Shown: positions 1 to 12,364 of the stretch, one piece after another
How positions within the stretch are numbered: the stretch's first letter is position 1
How the letters are laid out: every line of letters begins with the position of its first letter
DNA from: Kitagawia praeruptora
Lineage: Eukaryota > Streptophyta > Magnoliopsida > Apiales > Apiaceae
Direction of reading: 5' to 3'
NCBI GenBank assembly: GCA_037693485.1
Contig: CM075346.1
Span: forward strand, 132,142,501 to 132,206,500
Length of the DNA stretch: 64,000 nt
The notes under the pieces: model-generated
What the model saw: only the letters and a program-made list of their open reading frames with translations
Databases searched by the model: none
What the model was told of the DNA's origin: nothing
Program-made: the position numbers and the translations under genes

Positions 1-429
1 CCTTTCTCTCTTCCCGGTGTCTCCTCTCCCACTCTTCTCCGCCTTCTCTTCTCTGACGCCACCACCACCCACTGCTCTCTCTTCTCTTTCTCAATCTCTC
101 ACCCTCGCCGACTCTCTCCTGGTCATCGGCAAACCCATAAATAATTGATGATTTGATTCGCCCGGCCGAAATCCCTCTCCCCCCGATTTGTTTCTCTACT
201 GCCTATATTTAATTATGGATGGCGGAGGAAAATGAAAGAGATACAGGGGAGGGGAAGGGTACGCGAGAGAGAACAGATGGGGGGGGGTTCGCGTGGAAAT
301 AAAAAAGAGTGGGTAGAGGTAGTTGATTAGGATACAAACAATAATATTAAAAGAAAATATTAGTTAAAGTATTACTAAACCAATACCCCAATACATATAT
401 ACACTAATATGAATATATTATATTATTTA
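1..429. other. No gene recognised; pyrimidine-rich edge sequence
   Basis: The first ~130 bases are CT-rich low-complexity sequence (TCTCTCTTC-like). A purine-rich stretch follows (about 225-315), then AT-rich DNA. A CT-rich tract could be the 5' UTR of a gene lying off the left edge, but no start codon with a convincing reading frame is visible. Confidence 0.4.
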
Positions 430-658
430 TATTTAATTCGGGTTTTCGGGTCGGGTTCGGGTTCGATCGGGTTTGAAACGGGTTTCAGGTTTTCGGGTCG
501 GGTTCGGTGTGGTAAGGCCAAAACCCAAACCCGACCCGAAAATAGTTCGGGTTTAAAAAATAAACCCAAACCCAAACCCAAATATTCGGGTTCGGTAACA
601 TCCAATCGGATCGGTATGGATCGGGTATCCATCGGGTCGGTAAAAATTGTCATCCCTA
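430..658. repeat. GGGTTCGGG-rich dispersed repeat, copy 1
   Basis: Dense runs of CGGGTTCGGGT change strand in the middle to AAACCCGACCC, so the repeat is internally inverted. It ends with TTGTCATCCCTA, the reverse complement of the AGGGATGGCAA that starts copy 2 at 6604. The two loci therefore look like the two ends of one transposon family. The two ORFs in it are low-complexity by-products. Confidence 0.6.
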
Positions 659-667
659 CTGTTTCGT

Positions 668-772
668 CACTGAGGGTGCAGAAGTGTCGATGGGCGTTTT
701 AGTAGTTTCTGCGATTGATGTTCTTCGTGTGGTAACCATGGTTGATGTCCTTTTCCCACAGACGGTGCCAAA
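668..772 (-). mobile_element. 5' internal end of a minus-strand LTR retroelement, with PBS
   Basis: Positions 755-770 read CCCACAGACGGTGCCA; the other strand gives TGGCACCGTCTGTGGG, a primer-binding site of the type used by many plant Ty3/gypsy elements. It lies 2 bp from the LTR at 773. The piece is cut off on its left by the GGGTTCGGG repeat. No coding sequence is present. Confidence 0.6.
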
Positions 773-1408
773 TGTTGTGGAATAAAAAGTAGGGTGTAAT
801 TAATTCGTGTATTGATTGCTAGGGATTGAGAGCTTCGAGCTTTAATAGTGGTTGTTCTTGCTGTCGGGACTAGTCGATCCTAACAAGATGCCTACGTACC
901 TTGATGAATATCAAGAATCAAGCCAAAACGTAGTTCTAGAGTTGCCTACGTGGCTTGATGCGCCCTCGCGGGGTAGTGACGTAGTGGCTTGTATGTCCTT
1001 ATTCGAGTATTTAGCCTAAAATGTGGTGGATGACGTATGGAGTTGTGTCCCAAAACGTTGTTCTGTATTGAAGGATCAGGTCCTTTATATAGGTGTTGGG
1101 TGCCTTGGAATTAGAGTAGTGTTTGGTGTCTTGGCGGGCAAGATACCCAATTTGGGCCCAGTTCTAGATCCTTCCATGAGGAAGATGGATAACTATAGGA
1201 GTTGTATGCCTTGGAGGCTACTCCATAGATTATTGGTTTCCTTTTGGACTCAATAACGGAGTCTTTTATTTGGCTGATTTATTAGCTACGAAATTCATAT
1301 TAATATTAGGGTTTAGGGCCACATTGCTGGGCTTTAACCTTGGACCAACCTAGGTTAATTTAATACAACATTAATTGTATTTTTAGGGTTTACTTTCAGC
1401 CCATATCA
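773..1408 (-). repeat. LTR of a minus-strand retroelement (636 bp)
   Basis: It begins TGTTGTGG and ends ATATCA, so it has TG...CA ends. The PBS is on its left and a polypurine tract (CCCCCCAACTTCTAG, 1412-1426, purine-rich on the minus strand) is on its right. One LTR with internal sequence on both sides implies a tandem (internal-LTR-internal) arrangement, not a simple element. No second copy of this LTR is in the window, so the boundaries rest only on termini and context. Confidence 0.6.
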
Positions 1409-1862
1409 TTTGCCCCCCAACTTCTAGAAAAACTGATCAGGTTTTCATTGAAGTTATAATTGATCCTTATCAGGATTCGGGGTCCAATTTATCTGGGATT
1501 ACATACCTTACCTTGGGGATTTTTGTACACCAGTGTTTCTCGGGTATCGTCTTGATTGTAAAGTGTGGAGCGACCTACACATTTACAACAATTTGCCTTA
1601 TTCGAGGCTAAATAACAATTTTATGTCTTACAGAAAATTATTAATAATTTTCTTGCATTTTTTGGGAATCTTCGTTGTGCTCACAGACACTTTTCCTTAT
1701 TTTTGATTAATTTCATCAAAAATATGTTGGGCTCATTGCCTTTGGGCCCCTTATTCTATTGGGCCTATGCCTTTTTTGGAGTTAGGCCTAAACTTTTAGC
1801 GCTTGAATTTTTCAAACAGGCCTTTTAACCTTAAATTCGTGGCCGAAATTTAGAAATTTTCT

Positions 1863-2292
1863 CGTACCCACGGGTATTTTCCTTAATTATTTCTAACATT
1901 TTAGAATATTTTTTTTCGTACCCACAGGTATTTTTCTTAATTATTCCTAATATTTTAGGATTTTTTTTTCGTACCCACAGGTATTTTTCTTAATTATTCC
2001 TAATATTTTAGGAATTTTTCCGTACCCAAAGGTATTTTTCTTACTTATTCCTAATATTTTAAGAATTTTTCCATACCCACAGGTATTTTTCTTAATTATT
2101 TCCAATAATTTAGGAATTTTTATGTACCCACGGGTATTTTTCTTATTTTTTCCCAATAATTTAGGAATTTTTATGTACCCACAGGTATTTTTCTTAAATT
2201 TTCCTAATAATTTAGGAATTTTTATGTAAACACATGTATTTTCCTTAATTTTTCCAAATAATCTAGGAATTTTATGTACCCACAGATATTTT
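1863..2292 (-). repeat. 51-53 bp tandem array, about 8.5 units
   Basis: Each unit starts CGTACCCACAGGTATTTTTC, followed by an AT-rich half containing TTAGGAATTTTT. Units drift progressively toward the right. Because 51 is a multiple of three, the minus strand carries a 69-codon open frame made of repeated 17-residue units with the core KKNTCGYGKI. The frame is probably a by-product, since later units change length. Confidence 0.85.
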
Positions 2293-2768
2293 TTGGATCA
2301 TTCTTGACAATTTAAATATGTCATTCACGAGTTATCTGGTCTTATACGAGACTTAAAATAATTTATGGGATCTCAATCCAATGAATTTTTTGATTTTTTT
2401 TATGTCATCAGACAATTTCTTGAAAATAATTCGAATACTTTAATTGAAAATATTGAATTTGTGCACACATGCATTTTAGAGGGGCTATTTCGTAGTTTTC
2501 CCATCAGGGATCAATTTGTAATTTTCCCATCAGGGGTCAATTTGTTACTCTTTATGTCATTTCACAAACAACAAGGGCATTTATGTCAGCATGTAAAGTT
2601 CAGGGGTCTTTTTGTTAACTTGGCAAAAGTAGGGGTACTGAATTGCACTTTGTCAATTTCCCCCCAGTTCGACCACATTCCTCGTCGACTTAAGTCAGTT
2701 TGAGCAGTCCGGTCGACGTGGTTTCGAGCAGGATTCCTGCCCTGGAAATCGAGCAGGAATGTGATCGA

Positions 2769-2876
<108 letters not shown>

Positions 2877-3299
2877 CCACTTCTTCTTCTTTTCTTTTTT
2901 TTTATAAATATTATTATTATATTCAATAATAATATTTGTTTTGTCCGAATTTTGAATAATTTCTGCCCCAAATTGTAGGTATCCCACTTGGATAAAATTT
3001 CACTCGAATAATATTCGACCCAGATTTTATTATTATTATTATTAAAATAATAATAATAATTTTTTCACAATTCTGGAGGGGCCATCAGCCCTAATATTTT
3101 CGCAATTTAAGATCGTATTTTTGGCCATATTGGCTTTCAAAGCTACGAAATTCGTCCTTAATTGAGGTAATTCATGACTCTAGGCACATATAAATTTTCA
3201 TTATATAGCCTTTTTTTTGTGCAACATGCATAGATATAATTTTATAAATTATTCTCATTTTTCAAAATATATTTATTTCAAAAATGCTTCCTAACCCTT

Positions 3300-3490
3300 T
3301 ACACCAAGAATCCTGATCTCGTAGACCAGGATCCTGATCGAATTATGGGTGTTTTGCGCATCCTAATCAATGGATTTTCGATCGGGGATCCTTACCCCTT
3401 AGAATAGGAATCCTGCCCTCTCAGATTAGGATTCTGGTCGAATTATTGGCTTCAAATGTGGTCTGGTCGATGGCTTTTCGACCATATTCC
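3300..3490. repeat. Palindromic CCAGGATCCTG array, left part
   Basis: Degenerate repeats of the type GACCAGGATCCTGATCGAAT, each close to its own reverse complement, spaced by unrelated bases. The same array continues at 5021 after the inserted LTR, so the LTR split it. Confidence 0.7.
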
Positions 3491-3540
3491 TTGATAAATG
3501 GATTTTATATCCATTTGTAGCATTCCATAACGGCTTAAAT

Positions 3541-5020
3541 TGATTCACTTGGTCTCAAGTTTGTGGTAGTTTTGATGCGTTTTTGTTAGTTGTGCTTATT
3601 TCGGCTAGGATTGGTGTTTTTCATCGATTTTGGAGTTGAAATTTAGCATTGGAATGAAGAACGGGAAGTGGCAAAAGAATCGGAAGAGAAAACGAAGGAG
3701 AAATGAGCAAATTGTGGAAAATTCGGATTTCGGGTTAGGTTGCGCAGTCTACACTGTTTTGGCCATATCTGGAGTTCTAGAAGTCCGTTTTCAGCGATCT
3801 TACTGTCCACGCGAAGCCTGAGAAATTTTCTATAATTATGAACAGGAGCTAGCCGCGCTGAGAGCGCCCTGACCGCGCTGAGAGCGCCCGAACTTCCTGG
3901 AAATTGCTGAATTTTATCCTATTTCGAATTTTAGATGTATTTTGGGACTTTTCTTGTTGGAAAAGTATTCTAGGACCTATATAAACATATCCTATCCTTG
4001 TAATTCATATCATTACTTAGAATTACATATCATAGCATAACTTTGCAAGGGAGAAAAGGAGAGAAGGATTCAACGCTCGTGACAAGCAACGGATCTCGAT
4101 CTACTTCATCTTTTGTATTCTTTTCTTAGACGAATTCTGGATTCTAGATTTGTTTTCTTAACTCTTTGCTTTATTAATAATATTACTTCTTTCTTTCATA
4201 TCTTGTTTAATATCATGTTTTCATCAAATCCCATGGTGACGAACGGTTCAATTATGAACTAATCGTTGTCATGGGATTCTAACGGATTTATTTATGGAGC
4301 TTTAGTATCTTGATGCTTTAAAGATCTGTGTGTGATGTATATCTGATATCCTCGTATGGTTATGCTTAATTGTTAGATGTGTATCTAACATCTAATCTGT
4401 TAATCTCTTGTGAAGTGAAAGTGGATCTTGAGATTTAGAACTTGTCATGCTAGCATAGGCTCATAATTGTTTATCAATATGATTCGTAGTGTGAGATGAA
4501 AATACTTATACTGCTATGTGTGATCTTTTTGGATAATTTGCTCTTCAACCGTTATGTTTTCAAATTCTATAGAGATATAGGGTCTAAGCATAATTGGTGT
4601 CTATTCATCTTCTATCTCTTTTGTGGATGTATGTTTAGTTTGGTATTCATATACTGAGAAGTAGCGTGTACTTGTTCCGTGTTGTCCGATCAGATATCAT
4701 AACCATTGCATATAGTGATTAAAGGCGTCAGATCTAAGCAAAGTATTTAATGAAGTTAGGATCTCATGTTTTCTCTTGCATAAGTAATTCGATTCCAATT
4801 CTCGTTAGTTAGTTAATTCTTAGTTTGTTAATTTACTTCTTAGTTAATTTAGTTAATTAAAACCCAAATTTGTTAATTGTCTTAGCAGTGAATAAAAACC
4901 ATACATTGTTGCATAGGTACATTAACTGAATTGAAACCTAAACCAGATCTCTGTGGGAACGAACTCAACTTTATTCTATATTACTTGTGACCACGTACAC
5001 TTGCGTGATTAGTGCAAACA
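3541..5020 (+). repeat. Athila-type solo LTR (about 1.48 kb), plus strand
   Basis: The stretch ends with ATCTCTGTGGGAACGAACTC, then ACTTGCGTGATTAGTGCAAACA, typical of the 3' end of Athila-class Ty3/gypsy LTRs. A TATA-type promoter (CTATATAAACATA) lies near 3977. Palindromic-array sequence flanks both sides and there is no internal domain, so a solo LTR is likely. No target-site duplication was found, so the left boundary is approximate. Confidence 0.5.
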
Positions 5021-5445
5021 ATCCTGGTCGAATTTCGATCAAGATTCTGGTCGAATTAAGGGCTATTTTTACATTCTGATCGTAGCAATTTCGATAAGGA
5101 ATCCTGATCCCTCAAATCAGGAATCCTGACCTCTTAGGTTGGGAATCCGGACCCATTAAACCTGGAATTCTGACCCTTAGACCAGGAATCCTAACCTCTC
5201 AGATCAGGATTCTGGTCGAATTATGGGCTTCAAATGCGGTCTGGTCGATGGCTTTCGACCAGGATTCCTGGTCGATGGCTTTCGACCAGGATTCCTGGTC
5301 GAATTTCGATCAGGATCCTGGTCGAATTAAGGGCCGTTTTTACATTCTGGTCTTATGAATTTCAACCAGGATTCCTAGTTGATTTCGATCAGGATCCTGG
5401 TCGAATTATGGGCGATTTTAACCGTCTAGTCTTTCCTTTCTGAGA
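5021..5445. repeat. Palindromic CGACCAGG-ATT-CCTGGTCG array, right part
   Basis: Two perfect 8-bp stem hairpins with an ATT loop lie 27 bp apart (5256-5274 and 5283-5301). They are followed by a 22-bp near-palindrome centred on CAGGATCCTG (about 5306-5327) and more degenerate copies on both sides. The array continues the one at 3300-3490. Confidence 0.8.
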
Positions 5446-6594
5446 TAATTATCTTCATCAGTGGATGATGAATCGTCAACAGTATAGGGTCCGGAAAAAT
5501 CCCGACTCGTTCATGGACGTTCTAGGCCCTGATTGCGTTGAGGCACGTATGCCTCACGTTGCTGGCCACTTCTACCATCGATGAACGACATCCCATTGGT
5601 GGGAACTTGAGTTCATTGTGTAATGACAGAGATGGGGATTCGTCCCTGAATTCATTGAACCCACAATCAGCTGTTGCGGATTAGTAATTTGAGCCCCTAA
5701 AACCTTTCTTCTATTGCCTGAAGAGCCGTTCCTTGAGTCCCTCAGGGTTGAGAACGTCCTGATCCTTCGGTGGGCTCCTTGCCATGACGTCTTTTGCTAG
5801 AACGGACGTCCTCTTCCCATCTTCTTCAGATGAGAAGTCGTCTTTGGCGTATGACTCGGAGAAACTTTGGTGTCCTCCAACAAGGGGACCAAGCCTTCAA
5901 TGTATTGAGGCACATACTTCTCATGAGTAGATCGATGGTTCTATCAGCAATTGGGAACGATAACAACCTATAAACGGGGTTTCGAGTTATTGGAATTAGC
6001 ATGACGGTGGTGGCGATCCATCCTCCTTGTGCTCCATTAGACAGAGGTAAAATCACCATCTGCAATTGGGGATTCCCTCCTTGAGTTAGTGGATTTTGGA
6101 TCATCCCTTGGGGATCACCCATTGGAGACGCATCTCTGGGGGAGTCATTCCCTGAATGAAAGTCGAGGGGAGTGGATCATCAATTCGATTTCCCTTTCAT
6201 CGTCTTTAGTATACGATCGAGACTTCTTCTTCCTACTACATGCGGAGGTTTCGGGCCTCAAATATGGGGCGAATCATCCTCTCGTTGGGGTGGAAGCCCA
6301 TAACTTGGGTTCTAAGCTGTTAGTGGTGGAAGCACCATGGTAGAGATTTGTAATCATGCTTGCCTATTATGGGCATAATCATGCCTAGGATTGGGGATCT
6401 GCCCATGGAGCGTTTAAACTCGCTCACTAGGGCCGTGAAGTAGACATCCTCCGAGGGGAGTGGCAACGATCTGAAGGGGATTCGTCCCTTGGTTGTAGGG
6501 GTTCGTCACTAGGGGTAACGACCTTTGAGTTTGATCAGTTTCAGACCTCGGGGGATCCATCCCTTGAGGTTGGGATCCCCGCTCCTAGTGGTAC
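5446..6594. other. Gene-free internal retroelement sequence
   Basis: No recognisable protein in any frame. Short palindromes of the form GGGATTCGTCCC or GGGGATCCATCCC recur (about 5632, 6478, 6551). They suggest another degenerate hairpin-type array in the internal domain. Confidence 0.45.
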
Positions 6595-6603
6595 CTGTTT
6601 CGT

Positions 6604-6750
6604 AGGGATGGCAATCGGGTCGGTCGAAACGGGTTTGGCCAAATCCAAACCCGAACCCGAACCCTTTCGCCGAACCCGAACCCGAAATACTGAAACCGAA
6701 ACCAAACCCATCGGATTTCAATCGGGTTCGGGTTTTACCGAAACCCGTAA
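6604..6750. repeat. GGGTTCGGG-rich dispersed repeat, copy 2
   Basis: It starts AGGGATGGCAATCGGG and runs into CCCGAACCCGAACCC, then GGGTTCGGGTTTTACCG. It matches the family at 430-658 but presents the opposite end. The nine bases before it (CTGTTTCGT, 6595-6603) also occur immediately after copy 1 (659-667). Confidence 0.6.
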
Positions 6751-7032
6751 TCACCAAAGCCGCCAGCACTCTAGGATCCGTAAGTATTTGGACGGAGTTG
6801 TGAGTTTTGGAGCCAGTTTAATTTGACCCGATATATATTTCAGAAATCCAAATCATCTAGGATCAATTTTGTAGACTTAAAAAAATTTAACAAGGAATTT
6901 TTTTTTTTTTGAATAAATTTAACAATGATTTATTTAGATTTAATTTTTTAAAATCCGAGTTAGGTAACAGGATTGAATCGCCTTAAATTTCTATTCAGGC
7001 AAACAATTCATGACCCAATTCCATACGTACAG

Positions 7033-7040
7033 TATATATA
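7033..7040 (+). promoter_or_regulatory. Probable TATA box of the F-box gene
   Basis: TATATATA inside CAGTATATATACACAG lies 79-86 bp upstream of the start codon at 7119, a normal distance for a plant gene with a short 5' UTR. The region is AT-rich, so the assignment is moderate. Confidence 0.5.
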
Positions 7041-7118
7041 CACAGTTGATTCTGGAACGCATAGACGAATCATAATCATATATTAATCACCTAATTAGCT
7101 TTAGTAATCTTATTAGCC

Positions 7119-8204
7119 ATGGAGTCTCTACCGCTTGAAATCACCAGCAACGTACTATTGAGGTTATCAGTCAAAACATTAGGCCAACTCAAATGCGTAT
7201 CTAAAACCTTTAAAACCCTAATAACCTCTCCCTACTTCACCAAAACCCACCACAACCAAACCCAACGCCGACGCCAACTTCTACTCTCCACTTCCTCTCT
7301 TCACACTCTCAACATCTTCCATAATCAAGATCAGCAAACCCTACGTCCAGTTTCTCTTCCTATACCGTCAAACCCTAAGAGTAATTGCAGCGCCATCGAA
7401 TTAGTTGGCTCATGCAACGGCTTAGTATGCCTCTACTACCCTCCTAACACATACTCTTTCTTGAATCCTACAACTCGAGAATTGCGGGTTTTACCTGACC
7501 CTGATACATTGCAACCTGATGCTCGAGTCAGAATGTATGGTTTTGGCTATGTTTCGAAATTTGATGATTTTATGGTAGTTAGTGTTGGTGCTCATGAATC
7601 AGTGATCAGGGTTTTTTCAGCTAAAGCTGATTTGTGGAAGACGGTTCGAACACGTCTTCCTTTGCCGGATATCCCGTGGGCGAAACGGCCGGTTTATGTT
7701 AATAATGTGGTTCATTGGTTTGGTTTTGTTGTTTATGAACCATTTCATCATATTTTGGGGTTTGACTTTGTTAATGAGGAATTTAAGGAGTTGCCATTGT
7801 GCGAGGATATGAATCAGAGGACAATAACCGCTCTGGGAGTGTTGGACGGGAGTCTTTGTGTTATATCCCGGGGGCGGGCAGGTGGTTTTACCGAGTACGG
7901 GGTTGGAGAGTCTTGGATCAGGATTATTCCGTCATTACCAATAGTTTATCCCGACAGACCCTTTCTTTCCCCAATATGTTATGTAGGATGTGAAATTCTG
8001 TTGCTGGCTGATTTCTGGTATCTTGTGTTGTATAATTCAGTAAACGGCACAGTTACCACTCTTGAGGTTGAATTGCAAGGAAGGGAATGCACACCGGAAC
8101 TAGTTGTGGCTGTGTACGAGGAGAGTCTTGTTTCACCTTATGACTACATTTGCAAAGACGAAGGGAGGTATATATGTAAACAACTGGGGATCAGGAGACA
8201 ATGA
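7119..8204 (+). CDS. F-box protein with FBA-type C-terminal domain
   Basis: A complete intronless ORF of 361 codons. The N-terminus (residues 4-40) is an F-box: LPLEITSNVLLRLSVKTLG followed by LKCVSKTFKTLI and SPYF. The rest matches the plant F-box-associated (FBA, kelch-like beta-propeller) layout: GSCNGLVCL at 97-105, NPTTRELRVLP at 116-126, then a GFGY block near 140 and a V-HWFG block near 200. Length and absence of introns are typical of the large plant F-box/FBA family. Such proteins bind SKP1 through the F-box and recruit a substrate to an SCF ubiquitin ligase; the substrate here cannot be predicted. The first ATG follows a plausible TATA box and starts directly with the F-box, which supports this start. 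No frameshift or stop breaks it, so it is probably functional. It sits between TE blocks with no gene partner. Confidence 0.9.
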   Translation: MESLPLEITSNVLLRLSVKTLGQLKCVSKTFKTLITSPYFTKTHHNQTQRRRQLLLSTSSLHTLNIFHNQDQQTLRPVSLPIPSNPKSNCSAIELVGSCNGLVCLYYPPNTYSFLNPTTRELRVLPDPDTLQPDARVRMYGFGYVSKFDDFMVVSVGAHESVIRVFSAKADLWKTVRTRLPLPDIPWAKRPVYVNNVVHWFGFVVYEPFHHILGFDFVNEEFKELPLCEDMNQRTITALGVLDGSLCVISRGRAGGFTEYGVGESWIRIIPSLPIVYPDRPFLSPICYVGCEILLLADFWYLVLYNSVNGTVTTLEVELQGRECTPELVVAVYEESLVSPYDYICKDEGRYICKQLGIRRQ

Positions 8205-9415
8205 AGGAGAGGTATGAAAATGTTCTTTTACAAAAACTAATACAAATAATTTTGATGATTTAGTTATCGATTTTTTGTACACTTTAGTATTGTTTTAGGG
8301 GTTTCTTTTGCGAAAAATAGTATATGTTGAGTCTTGTCGGATACCTCAAATTTTGTGTAAAATGTTGCTTAATAATGCAGGAGCATTATGGCTGATGTAC
8401 GTGTTCTCATGGAGAAGCGTGACTTTCAACTTATCTACATTGAATGCTATTCGTGAAAATTATTGGCTGATTACTATATATTTATTAAGTAGATTTTTGG
8501 TTTCCAAGTTTTTACTATATATTTATTAAGTAGATTTAAGTTGTGTACTCCGCATCATTTAATCATATTGCAGGTTGCTGTGTAAAATTTTGCTAATACT
8601 GCAGGCCATTGTAAGATAATAGAAACATGCATGCTTAATTGCTTACTAATTAAATTTCACTGATAATAGAAACTCTGGACATGTTCCTCCTTTTCTCTGT
8701 ACTTGTTCCGGTTAAAGGCTCAACACCTCTTTCTCTGCCCATGGTAACAGGATATAAATTCTAATGAAAAGTGGTATCGATCTGTAGTCTGTAGATAAAA
8801 TGGCTTACTGAGAAGAGTTAGCCAAAAGTGATCAAAGGTATACAAGAGATTAAACTCTTTGCACATGGCACCACAAAATACTTTAAATCATTGGCAAGAG
8901 CATGCCAGACTGCAAAAGAATATCTATGCAGAGCATTAACACTTTAACCTAGGCTACAAAAGTAGATTTTTGTCCTCAAGAGAAAATTTAGAAGTTTCAT
9001 TTAAGGTTCTGAGAACTTACTACAAACAGTGTAAAAGTGAGAGTTGTTACAATATCGCCCTGAATTGAATTGGTTCAGTGCCTAGGCTCACTACAAGAGA
9101 GCAGGGATAATTCGAAATTACATCAAAGAATCCATTGCAATCTTCTTAATTAATTACAACAGAATGAGTCTATCACAAATGTCTCTCACAAATTCATTAT
9201 TCTATATTCTGTCGCAAGTACTAATTCGGTCACAAGCTATGCTATTATAAAATACTAAACTTTTCAAAATTATCCTAATTTTTTTTTTCAAATGATGAAT
9301 CGTAAACATTTTTATTGATTTCTACCTCATAAAAATAATGCAATTCACATGTATCAATATCAATATCAATATATTCTTAATGTCTACTAGTATTGCATTT
9401 TAAAAATTCCTGCTT
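8205..9415. other. F-box gene 3' flank; no further gene seen
   Basis: AT-rich sequence. A 27-bp stretch (TACTATATATTTATTAAGTAGATTT) occurs twice near 8473 and 8512. Nothing codes convincingly; the 73-codon frame at 8308-8529 has no recognisable feature. Confidence 0.4.
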
Positions 9416-10585
9416 TTACCCTTCATTTTTTTAATCTTCTTTATTTCTTTGATGCTCTTTTTTGTCATTACACAGGAAAATTACAGCTTTTATCCTTTAT
9501 GTTTTTAATCTTCTTTATTTCTTTGATGTCCCTTTTTGTCATTACACAATATTTGGAGCGACCCAATTTAGATTGGATCGACCCAAATCTCCTTTATTAA
9601 TCAATTTCCTTTTTCAGGTTAAACATATTACCTTTTCTATTTTTCAATAACTAAATAATTTACTTCTTAGGTAAAATACAATATCTTTTACATTTTATCT
9701 AACTAAAATTTCTCCATTTTTAAAAACTACGATCAATTTTGTATAATAAAATAACATAATTATATTATAATTAGTATTAAATAATTAATTACCTTTTTGA
9801 GCCAAAATACGTTACCTTTTCTCTTTTCTCTAACTAAAATCTCTCTTTTTCCAATTGTATCATGGACGGTTACCTTTTTCAAACACATTACCTTTTTTCT
9901 CTTCTCTTACGAAAATCTCTCTTTTTCCAATTATATCACGGGCGATTCTATTTAATAAAAATAAAATAATAATATTATAGTACTAATAATTAACTGATTA
10001 CCTTTTCAACTAAAACGTATCATCTTTTATATTTTTTCTAATTAAATTCCCTTTTTTTCTAGAAATTTCAAGGGCAACATTAATTTCTCATTTTCTAAAA
10101 ACTACGAGCAATTTTATTTAGTAAAATAACATAATTAAATTATAATTACTATAAACTAATCAATTACCTTTTTCACATAAATTATGTCATCTTTTTAATT
10201 TTCACGTTATCTTTCTATTTTTTAAAACTAAAATATCTCTTTTTCTGATTTTATCACGGGCGGTTCTGTTTAATACAATAAACTAATAATATTATAGTAT
10301 TCATAATTAACCGATTGCATTTTTTATCTAAAACGTATCAATTTATATTTAATGAAATAAAATAATAATTATATAAAAACTAATAATTAGCCGATTACCC
10401 TTTTCAAGTAAAACCTATAATTTTTTCTATATTTTCTAACTAAAATCCCTCATTTTCTAGAAATATCACGGATAACATTTATATAATTATTATCAAATCT
10501 CATATAAAAATTTAAGCCTCCCAACTTTATATTTAAAAAAAATTAACTTAAATTAATGAAAAATTCATATAATATTAAAAAAATT

Positions 10586-10610
10586 CGTGCATCGCACGGG
10601 TTTTAAGCTT
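10586..10610 (+). mobile_element. Helitron-like 3' hairpin, degenerate
   Basis: CGTGC-ATC-GCACG followed by GGTTTTAAGCTTGT. A GC-rich hairpin just before a CTRR terminus is the hallmark of plant Helitron 3' ends. Here the expected CTAG appears as CTTG, so the end is degenerate or only similar. Confidence 0.4.
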
Positions 10611-10617
10611 GTATAAT

Positions 10618-12364
10618 AAAAATTGGTATACAACGAATAATATCCGTTAGATTTTTAGTAAAAAAATTAGAACTGTTATATACTTATATAAAGGAGAAAC
10701 GAATGGAGGTAAAGTGGCGCCGGTCAAATAACTCAGTTCTATTTTGTTAAATTTCTCAAATTTTTGAATTAATAATTCCAATGATTAAAAAAAATCTCAA
10801 TTCCATTTTAAAACTTTACTAATAGAGGAAACTAAATATATAGTTTCATTATTTTTTACCTATAAAATCTTTACTAATGAAGTAAAGTAAATATCTAAAT
10901 TGCATTTTAAATTTTTACTAATCGAGGAAACTAAATATACAATTTCAATATCCTTACCTTTAAAATTGCATTTTAAAACATTGAAAGTTTGGTCGGTCGG
11001 TTAGTTGGTTGGTCGGTACCTATTGTTTTTACTTAATTACCCTTATTTAATTATAAATAAAATTTCTCCTAATAACTAATCAATTTATGTTTTCATGTAA
11101 AACATATTAAAATAATCAATTTCCTTCTAAAATACGTTACATTTTCTATTTTCTTTAGCTAAAATCTCTTTTTTCCAATTAAATGACGCCCTTACTTAAT
11201 TATAAATAAACAATTTCCCAATAACTAATCAATTTTCTTTTTCAAGTAAAACATATTAAAATAATTAAATTTTTTTAAAAAAAATGTTACCTTTTCTATT
11301 TCCTTTAGCTAAAATCTATAGTTTTCCAGTTATATGGCGCCGGTCGGTCGGTTGGTTGGTTTGTCGGTCGGTACCTATGGTTTTTACTTAATTACCCTTA
11401 CTTAAATATAAATAAAATTTCTCCTAATAACTAATCAATTTCTGTTTTCAAGTAAAACATATTAAAATAATCAATTTCTCTAAATTGCATTTTAAATTTT
11501 TACTAATCGAGAAATCTAAATATACAACTCAATTGCATTTTAAATTTTTATTAATAGTGGAAATTAAATATCACTAACAAAATATAATAAAAATTCGTAT
11601 ACAACGAATAATATCCGTTAGATTTTTAATTAAAAATTAGAACTATTATATAAATATATAAAGGAGATCCGAGGGGATCTAAACCTCTACTATTATCCTT
11701 CATTTTTTTATTAATAATATAATTAATGATAATTAGCCGATTGCCTTTTTCAATTAAAAGATGTTTACTTAGAATTGATATGATATTACCTTTTATAAAT
11801 ACCTAAAATATCATATCTTCCAATCAATAATTTTTTTCTCTCTAATAAGCATTTGGAGCGATCCAATTGGATCAACCCAAATCTAAACCTCTACTATTAT
11901 CCTTCATTTTTTTATTAATAATATAATTAATGATAATTAGCTGATTGTCTTTTTCAATTAAAAGATGTTTACTTGTAATTGATGATATTACATTTTATAA
12001 ATACCTAAAATATCATATCTTTCAATCAATATTTTTTTTTCTATTAATTAAAATACGTTGACTTTTAATTTAAAACATAATATTGCAATAATTAATACAT
12101 ACCCAAAAATATGACTCCATATCTTCTAACCACTAACAAAATATAACAAAAATTCGTATACAACGGATAATATCCGTTAGATTTTTAGTTAAAAATTAGA
12201 ACTGTTAGATTCAATGATTAAATATATTACATGATTAAATTTATTTACTAATTGCATACCCAAAAATATGACATCATATCTTCTAACCACTAACAAAATA
12301 TAATAAAAATTCATATACAACGAATAATATCCGTTAGAATTTTATTTAAAATTAGAACTGTTAG
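10618..12364 (+). repeat. Dispersed repeat family R2 (four copies)
   Basis: The sequence AATTCGTATACAACGAATAA, then TATCCGTTAGATTTTTAGTT, then AAAAATTAGAACTGTTA occurs at about 10618-10680, 11587-11652, 12148-12208 and 12304-12364 in the same orientation. Two copies run into TATATAAAGGAGA, similar to sequences near 5' ends of plant Helitrons. The first copy directly follows the Helitron-like hairpin at 10586. Confidence 0.6.

Noticed and set aside
1863..2292. CRISPR-like repeat array
   Set aside because: Units are contiguous and drift gradually with no unique spacers; the DNA is plant nuclear. It is an ordinary tandem repeat.
7799..7993. 64-codon ORF inside the F-box gene
   Set aside because: Out-of-frame shadow of the F-box/FBA coding sequence.
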